Shown: one piece after another, positions 14,638-23,600 of the stretch
Layout: the number at the start of each line of letters is the position of its first letter
Numbering within the stretch: position 1 is the first letter of the stretch
NCBI GenBank assembly: GCA_021613375.1
Contig: CM038725.1
Location: 13,566,589-13,630,588 of the forward strand
Direction of reading: 5' to 3'
DNA: 64,000 nucleotides
Origin: Megaleporinus macrocephalus
Taxonomy: Eukaryota; Chordata; Actinopteri; Characiformes; Anostomidae
The notes under the pieces: generated by a model
What the model was told of the DNA's origin: nothing
The model's input: the letters and a program-made list of their open reading frames with translations, nothing else
Database searches by the model: none
Program-made: the position numbers and the translations under genes

Positions 14638-17600
14638 CTCTTCTTATCTCTTCTCCCACCAGATAGTGTTTGTCAGCATTTGCCGAAACTTCTGGGACTG
14701 CGGGCTTGTCGCTCTTGATGACATCACGGTGACGCTAGGAGACTGCCGTGTAACTGCAGGTGAAGCTCTACAGAACCTGGTCAGATGTGGGCACTCCTAG
14801 TCATGAAGTCTTTCAATGTGTTTCTCCCATAAAAATCTGTATTTGGTAAAGACTCGATTACCAGACCACAACTGCATAAACCGAGTTCACAAGTTATTAT
14901 TGCATGCAAACCTCATTCCAAAATAGTTATGAAAACCAAATAAAGCAGAAGGCAGTGCTTCGTTAATGCATTTTGACCTGAAAGCAGTGCAAAGAGAAGA
15001 TGTTTAATTTTTTTTATAAACATGTACACCATGTCTAAAACAAGGAACGGGACAATTTAAGAGTAGGAAGATTGTAAAAAGTTAACATAACTTTGTAAAT
15101 AGGTGAAGTAATCATGCTTGGATATGTGTCAAGGCTCGCCACTGGTCAGATAATAATCCAACGTTTTAAGAACATCGTTCACTCACGAGGGATTGCAAGA
15201 CTTTTAGGTATTTTACTCTATGGTTTATGAAATAGTTACATTAGAAACTGAACACCTGTGTCCTGCGGTCCCTCAGACAGCACTGCCTTAAAAACTGGCA
15301 CACTTCCGGGATAGGTATTAGCTAGGGGTGTAAGAAAATATTGAAGTATCTGATACTGTATTGATTCTCAAAAACACTGTATCGATACACAGATTCCTGT
15401 AAATCACTGTGTGTTGTGTTTAAACCTCTGACCACTAGATGGCAGTGTTGTAATCCATTTTCAGTTCCACTCCAACATAAACAAGCAGCACAAGGACGCA
15501 ATGCTATTGTAAGCATTGGCAAACCTGTTCATACAGTGGTGTGTTTGGATAGTAGGATTTGAAAAATTGCTTTATATTACTTTGCTTGCAGTATCGCAGT
15601 ACATCGCGTTATATTGAATCGTGACAGCTGTATTATGATACGTATTGTATCATCACATTCTTGCCAGTACACAGCCCTAGTATTAACACATGGCCTCTGA
15701 ATACTTGAAAACTTTTTTTATCAATGCAGCCACAAAGGCAGGTTAAAGACTGTACTATGCACAGTGGAAGCATTATAAGTGGAAACTTATTGTGGACTGT
15801 TGGGTGAACCTTTCAGATTATTAGGGAATGATAGACGCTGTGTTCTTTGGTCCATAGAAAAAAAGACCAATCCAGTTCACCAGCGTAAAATTCAAAAGCC
15901 TGAGTCTGTAGTGGTATGGAAGTGTATTAGTGCAAAATGTGTGAGTAACTTGCTTATATCTGTGAAAGCACTGCTAACACTGAAAGATGCACAGTTTGGA
16001 GCAGCATATTCTGCCTTCTAAATGACGTCTTTTTCAGGGACGTCCATGCTTATTTCAATATGATGAGGAAACGTTTGGCACATATAACCGCAGCATGGCT
16101 GCATTTTCAGAGATTGCAGGTGCTAGATTACCCTGTCCCTCCCACCAAGAACATGTGGCACATTATAAAGTACTAAAGATGAAATATGAAGGCCCTGTGC
16201 ACTAAAATCCACTTTCACCATGGATCACTTGGTATCTTCAGTGTTTTTAAAGAAAAGGTGATGTAACGCAGAGATAAAAAACATGCTTCTGCTCCAACTT
16301 GCTCCAACTGCTTCTGTTGGAAGGTGGTGTAGACGTATATATATTGAGCAAATGTTCAACAAAGGTAAATATCATGTATCGGTGATCATGTTTTCAGTTT
16401 AATACAGGATTGAGGTTTGCATCATCCACTTTAGAGTGTGTTACAATACCAGAATTTTTACTTTGATACACATCAGCTATAACATTAAAACCACCTCATA
16501 TCCACATTTACATACATTGTCACCTCCACTCTCCATTTAGAAGCACTTTGTAGTTTTTATTGTTACAGGCTGTAGTCCATCTGTTTCTCTGTATACTTTG
16601 TTGGCCTGTTCTTTAATGGTCTGGACTCCCACAGGACCACCACATTTGAGTGGTGTATCATTCTGAGCACTGCAGTGACACATAATAGTGGTGTGTTAAT
16701 GTGTGTTTTGCTGGTAGAAGTGGATCAGCAGTGCTTCTGGAGTTTCAGTGTCACTGCTGGACTGAGAATAGTCCACCAACCAGCAACTTTAGCTTATTAA
16801 ACATCAAGAAACAACAGCACCAAAATAATTTACTATGTTATTTTATTCAACTTCATGTGCATAACGAGTTTTATTCCAATAAAGAGAGTTTTATTTATAT
16901 TAGCATTGACAAATATGCTGCTGATATATGAGCAAGGGTTAAGCTGGATTGGGCAGCATTCTTCCTCCGTTCAGTGGTAAAAATAGATCACAGGACTGCT
17001 TGGTTTCAGACCAGGCCTGAGTGGGGAGCGTAAGTGTCAAATAACCCTCATTGTTTATAGCTCTGTAAAAAGAGTTGTGTTTGCGAGCGTGGCCTGGAAG
17101 ATAAGACGGTCACAGCTGTTTCAGTCAAGTGAAACAATTAGTTGAGAAATAGATATGCTTCTCTACAAAACTGAACTCTTTAGACTTGTTTGTCGATCAG
17201 TATGCAGTCTAGCAATGATTGTAGGTTGGAAACCAGGCCGAGTTTGTCAATTCTTAAATAACTGCTGTTTGTAGCCCTTTTGGTCCCGTAGCTGCGCAAA
17301 ACATCCGCTTTTGTGAACATAGAATTAAATGGGCAGTGCCCGTCGCTGCAGAAATAGATACAGTTTAACCACTTTATTCTCTGCAGCGCACGTAAAGACA
17401 CATGGAAAACGGCAAAGCTTGTGTGTCTCGAGTAACCCTAAAAAATCCAAAGTAGGTTACAGTGTGGCTGTCCAAGAAGTTACTGTGACATACCCCATCC
17501 CTTTGTTTATTGAGGAGTTCTTTAATGATAGAGCCCACGTGCTGTGGTTTCAGGGCCGCTGCGACCACCGCCAGGACACTGCTACTTCGAGACAGGAGAC

Positions 17601-20600
17601 TGCGGTTATACTCAGGAGAAAAAGAGTAAGAAAGGACACTGGTTACGCATCAGGGGACACACGCCCACCTCATACACAGGGCCCAAGGGGGACCACACCT
17701 TAGGGGTAGGTAAGTCAACCACATGCTCATGCTTCTTAATATAGGCTAGTGTTTTTTTTCACTCTCTCGAGTTATATTATCAGTTTTAAATGTTAAAATG
17801 TAACAATTACATAATTCTGTCCATAGTTGGTCATGAATGTGATTAATAACATGTACGGAACATGATTTACTCATTTGCACCTGAATGCTGCATATCAAAG
17901 CATAAACTTTATCCATTTCCAGCACTTGCCATTTATTAACTAAGCCAAAAGCAGAATCACTGACATGTCGAGTTTATATAATTCAGTACAGTTCTGTGTT
18001 GTTTAAACCGAACACACTTTCCAATCCAGATAAATAGAAACAAATGTATGAGATCAGTAAAAGAAGAGTCTTATTTTTAGCACAAATAGAAAATCAGCTC
18101 AATAAAACTGAATATGCCTTGGAACATACATGACATACGTAGTATTCTTAATAAATCTGTGAATAAAAGTACCTCAGTGTAGTTTATATGAGGAGACAGA
18201 TTCCTTCCATTGTTTACTTTGTTAGGCTTAGTTGTTACACTGTGTGCAGGCTGTATATTAGACTAACCATGTCTTACTGTGAGTTATTTACCTGCTTCAA
18301 AGTCGCTAATATAAAAAATTGGGGGCATTTTCAGTTCGGCAGGCAATAAATCATTAAAGAGTCTCAAAACTCAGTCTAGCTGCTTAGGCAGGGATGAGGC
18401 AGGGATACATCAACAGATTCAGCAGCAGAATGAGCCCATAATTCATATTCAAATTAAATATTTTGGCAGTAAATGCAGACCTGTTACAGAATAAAGACCT
18501 ACGACTACAGAATAAAGACTAGCGGCTACTGAAAAAAGACCTACAACTACAGAATAAGGACCTACAACTACAGAATAAAGACCTATGATTACAGAATAAA
18601 GGCCTACAACTATAGAATAAAGACCTACGACTACAGAATAAAGACCTGCGGCTACTGAAAAAGACCTACGACTACAGAATAAAGACCTATGATTACAGAA
18701 TAAAGGCCTACAACTATAGAATAAAGACCTACGACTACAGAATAAAGACCTGCGGCTACTGAAAAAGACCTATGACTACAGAATAAAGACCTATGATTAC
18801 AGAATAAAGGCCTACAACTATAGAATAAAGACCTACGACTACAGAATAAAGACCTACAACTACAGAATAAAGACCTGCGGCTACTGAAAAAGACCTACAA
18901 CTACAGAATAAAGATCTACAACTACAGAATAAAGACCTGAGGCTACTGAAAAAGACCTACAACTACAGAATAAAGACCTGTGGCTACTGAAAAAGACCTA
19001 CAACTACAGAATAAAGACCTGTGGCTACTGAAAAAGACCTACAACTACAGAATAAAGATCTACAACTACAGAATAAAGACCTATGACTACAGAATAAAGA
19101 CCTACGACTACAGAATAAAGACCTACAACTACAGAATAAAGACCTGCGACTACAGAATAAAGACCTACGACTACAGAATAAAGACCTGTACCTACAGGAT
19201 AAAGATCTACAACTACAGAATAAAGACCTGCGACTACAGAATAAAGACCTCCGGCTACTGAAAAAAGACCTACAACTACAGAATAAAGACCTGTAGCTAC
19301 AGAATAAAGACCTACGACTACAGAATAAAGACCTACAACTACAGAATAAAGACCTGTAGCTACAGAATAAAGACCTACGACTACAGAATAAAGACCTGTA
19401 ACTACAGAATAAAGACCTGTAGCTACAGAATAAATACCTAAAACTACAGAATAAAGAACTGTAGCTACAGAATAAAGACCTAAAACTACAGAATAAAGAC
19501 CTAAAACTACAGAATAAAGACCTACGACTACAGAATAAAGACCTGTAGCTACAGAATAAAGACCTAAATCTACAGAATAAAGACCTACGACTACAAAATA
19601 AAGAACTATGAATAAAGAACTGTAGCTACAGAATAAAGACCTACAACTACAGAACAAAGACCTATGACTACAGAATAAAGGCCTACAACTATAGAATAAA
19701 GACCTGCGGCTACTGAAAAAGACCTACAACTACAGAATAAAGATCTACAACTACAGAATAAAGACCTATGACTACAGAATAAAGACCTGCGGCTACTGAA
19801 AAAGACCTACAACTACAGAATAAAGATCTACAACTACAGAATAAAGACCTATGACTACAGAATAAAGAGCTGCGACTACAGAATAAAGACCTACAACTAC
19901 AGAATAAAGACCTGCGACTACAGAATAAAGACCTACAACTACAGAATAAAGACCTCCGGCTACTGAATAAAGACCTACAACTACAGAATAAAGACCTACA
20001 ACTACAGAATAAAGAACTGTAACTACAGAATAAAGACCTAAAACTACAGAATAAAGATCTAAAACTACAGAATAAAGAACTGTAGCTACAGAATAAATAA
20101 CTGTAGCTACAGAATAAAGTCCTACAACTACAGAATAAAGACCTAAAACTACAGAATAAAGACCTATGACTACAGAATAAAGACCTGCGGCTACTGAAAA
20201 AGACCTACAACTACAGAATAAAGATCTACAACTACAGAATAAAGACCTATGACTACAGAATAAAGACCTGCGACTACAGAATAAAGACCTACAACTACAG
20301 AATAAAGACCTGCGACTACAGAATAAAGACCTACAACTACAGAATAAAGACCTCCGGCTACTGAATAAAGACCTACAACTACAGAATAAAGAACTGTAAC
20401 TACAGAATAAAGACCTAAAACTACAGAATAAAGATCTAAAACTACAGAATAAAGAACTGTAGCTACAGAATAAATAACTGTAGCTACAGAATAAAGTCCT
20501 ACAACTACAGAATAAAGACCTAAAACTACAGAATAAAGACCTAAAACTACAGAATAAAGACCTGTAGCTACAGAATAAAGACCTAAATCTACAGAATAAA

Positions 20601-23600
20601 GACCTACGACTACAAAATAAAGAACTATGAATAAAGAATTGTAGCTACAGAATAAAGACCTACAACTACAGAACAAAGACCTGTAGCTACAGAATAAAGA
20701 CATGTGGCTACAGAATAAAGACCTACGACTACAAAATAAAAAACTATGAATAAAGACCTATAGCTACAGAATAAAGACCTGTTGCTACAAAATAAAGACC
20801 TACGAATAAAGACCTGTAGCTACAGAATAAAGATCTACCAATAAAGACCTGTAGCTACAGAATAAAGACCTACAACTATAGAATAAAGACCTGTAGCTAC
20901 AGAATAAAGAACTACGAATAAAGACCTGTAGCTACAGAATAAAGACCTGTAGCTACAAAATAAAGACCTACAAATAAAGACCTGTAGCTACAGAATAAAG
21001 ACCTATAGCTACAGAATAAAGACATACGAATAAAGACCTGTAGCTACAGAATAAAGACCTACAACTACAAAATAAAGGCCTACGAATAAATACCTGTAGC
21101 TACAGAATAAAGACCTATAGCTATAAAATAAAGACCTATAACTACAGAATAAAGACTTACAAATAAAGACCTGTAGCTATAAAATAAAGACCTATAACTA
21201 CAGAATAAAGACCTACGAATAAAGACCTGTAGCTATAAAATAAAGACCTATAACTATAGAATAAAGACCTACGAATAAAGACCTGTAGCTATAAAATAAA
21301 GACCTATATCTACAGAATAAAGACCTACAAATAAAGACCTGTAGCTACAAAATAAAGACCTATAACTACAGAATAAAGACCTACAAATAAAGACCTGTAG
21401 CTACAAAATAAAGACCTATAACTACAGAATAAAGACCTACGAATAAAGACATGTAGCTATAAAATAAAGACCTATAACTACAGAATAAAGACCTACAAAT
21501 AAAGACCTGTAGCTACAAAATAAAGACCTATAACTACAGAATAAAGACCTACAAATAAAGACCTGTAGCTACAAAATAAAGACCTGTAGCTACAGAATAA
21601 AACTCTAAAACTAGGCAAGCAAGTGGTAGAAGAGATTAGTAGATTAGTAGCAGCATATGAGATAGAATACAAATGTTCAGAATCCAGTCATCTTTATTGT
21701 TAATAGCTTTTAAATTATTGCCATTATTGTAATTAGCCTGTAGTTAGTATTTGGTATATATCTTTGGACAAAGGGAATGGCAGCCCCTCAAAACCAGGGT
21801 CTGACTGTCTTCTGCAGCATATTTCACATATAAATAATTATTACTTGCATCACGATGACACAAAGGCAGCGTTTTCTATTAGCATGCTAACTAACACTGT
21901 GTCCTGCTGTTGCCGTGTTTCTAAGGCTACTTCATGTACATTGAGGCATCCCACATGCTGCCTGGTCAGTCTGCCCGGCTGCTGTCCCCGGAGCTGCGCG
22001 GGTCTGTGGGGCCGCAGTGCCTGACCTTCTACTATCACATGTACGGCTCGGGCACGGGCACCCTGAGCCTTCTGCTGCGGCGTGGCGATAGCCTGAAGGA
22101 GAGGCTGCTCTGGACGAGACAAGGAGAACAGAGCATCTCCTGGATGAAGGCCACAGTGGATTATGAGTCTTCATCCAGGCACAAGGCATGTAACCACATA
22201 GTCACCTTTCCCCCTCTGAAACTTTCTGATGAGCTATTGATCACATTAGACATGAACTTGGTCACATGTTATAAGACCGAAGCAAGAACTGTTTTATACA
22301 CAATGAGTTTGGCTCAATGGTTTGGTCTGTTTTTCTTTTGCTTTCTTTCTGGCAGGTTATATTTGAAGCTATCAGGGGCCCTTCAATAAGAAGCGACATC
22401 GCTATTGATGACATTGTTTTCAAAAAGGGACCATGCAAAGGTACGTATGACAGATCGCCAGTAGTCATTAATTAAAGAAAAATAAACTAATATTTACTTT
22501 ATATTTTAAATAAGGACAGATGGGATGGGCAAAGGAACATGGCCCCTATCCGCACAGTGGCCAAGATCTTTCAGCCTGAAGCTCAAGCATTATCTACAAA
22601 ACCTAGTTACCTAGTATTGTTCTAGTAGATTTCACACCAGTTGATGTTGCTACAAAGCTTCAGACTTGTGTTAATTTTAGAATAATTAATTAATATTCAG
22701 TTAATATTTTACATAAGGATCAATTGAACTCCAAAGTCTGTTATTGTCATTCCATCTTTGTACACAGTGGAGTAAAATTACGTTCCTCCAGGAACAACAT
22801 TGTGCAACATGGAACTAAAAGACACAAGTGTGCACAATTTTTGAGGTTTGGTCGGTTTACACGACAGGTAGTAAAACAAAAAGAGCAAAAAGCACCGTTT
22901 TGTTGTTCCCGAAGTTGCTAAGTTAGTCTAGTATAGTTATAGTTGGTTAATATTTTAATTAGAGATCGATTTAAGCCACATGCCCTGTTCCATGTGGTGG
23001 AATATTGCTAAAAGGCTTCAGCCTCATGGTTATAACAGAAAAGACCTGGCAGACAACTACAGACATTTACATATTACTCCCATTCTTTTCTGGTTAGCTG
23101 TCTCTTCTTATATTAACTACTAAAAATGATCTTTCTCACAATCAAATGTATATATCTCCGAAATGGCAGCCTTACAGAAGAGAACAAAAACTGTCTTCAC
23201 TTTCAATGTAAGTCAATGGAACCAGATTTTTTTCAAAGCCAATTGGAAGGATTTCTATTGGGCCATTCATCGTGAAATTGTCACATAATGTAAACGGCAG
23301 CTGCTGCATTTAAATGATGTAGAAAAATAAAAATGGATGAAAATGGAGGTACATGTTTTCCATTGGACAGCGACGATGTGCTCCTGCTTCCTGTTCATCG
23401 CTATATCTATTTAGAACTGTCACAATCAGGACACTTTAGCAGACAATTTATTTTCATTTAAATAGTGGCAGTTAGCAATTGAATTGCATGTAACTATAGA
23501 AACCAGAAGTGACCAAATTAGCTGTTTAGCTAATACTTGTACAGTCAGAGCATTTAGAGCTGTTGCACTCAAACTCTGGAATGCACTCCCTCTTTCTGTC

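Larger units (their letters stand above)
9980..14759 (+). other. mamdc2: MAM3 domain of mamdc2 (three exons)
   Basis: Encoded by 9980-10126, 12230-12495 and 14663-14759. Motifs are NCDFEESLCQYY, YCLRFYYALHG, VALDDITV and GDC. The third exon reads IVFVSICRNFWDCGLVALDD, which carries two extra Cys where MAM2 and MAM4 have VVYEVAFN and VIFEAIRG. As I recall, the human protein has the same two Cys here (SLCKSFWDCG), so this is a family trait rather than an error. Confidence 0.9.
17554..22440 (+). other. mamdc2: MAM4 domain of mamdc2 (three exons)
   Basis: Encoded by 17554-17709, 21926-22185 and 22356-22440. Motifs are GHCYFETGDCGYTQ, TSYTGPKGDHT, QCLTFYYHMYG, VIFEAIRG, IAIDDIVF and GPC. At the end of the first exon two donors overlap; only the cut after 17709 (gtaagt) keeps the phase-1 junction, and the alternative gtaggt after 17705 would shift frame. 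The 4.2-kb first intron of this domain contains the 3.1-kb minisatellite. Confidence 0.9.

Noticed and set aside
19025..20703. Minus-strand ORFs of 210 and 170 codons with YSVVVGL repeats
   Set aside because: They are products of a 21-bp tandem repeat that keeps frame in any open phase; no start context or splice signals support coding.
18480..21603. CRISPR array or phage-type repeat array
   Set aside because: Units are contiguous without unique spacers, in an intron of a vertebrate gene; it is a minisatellite.
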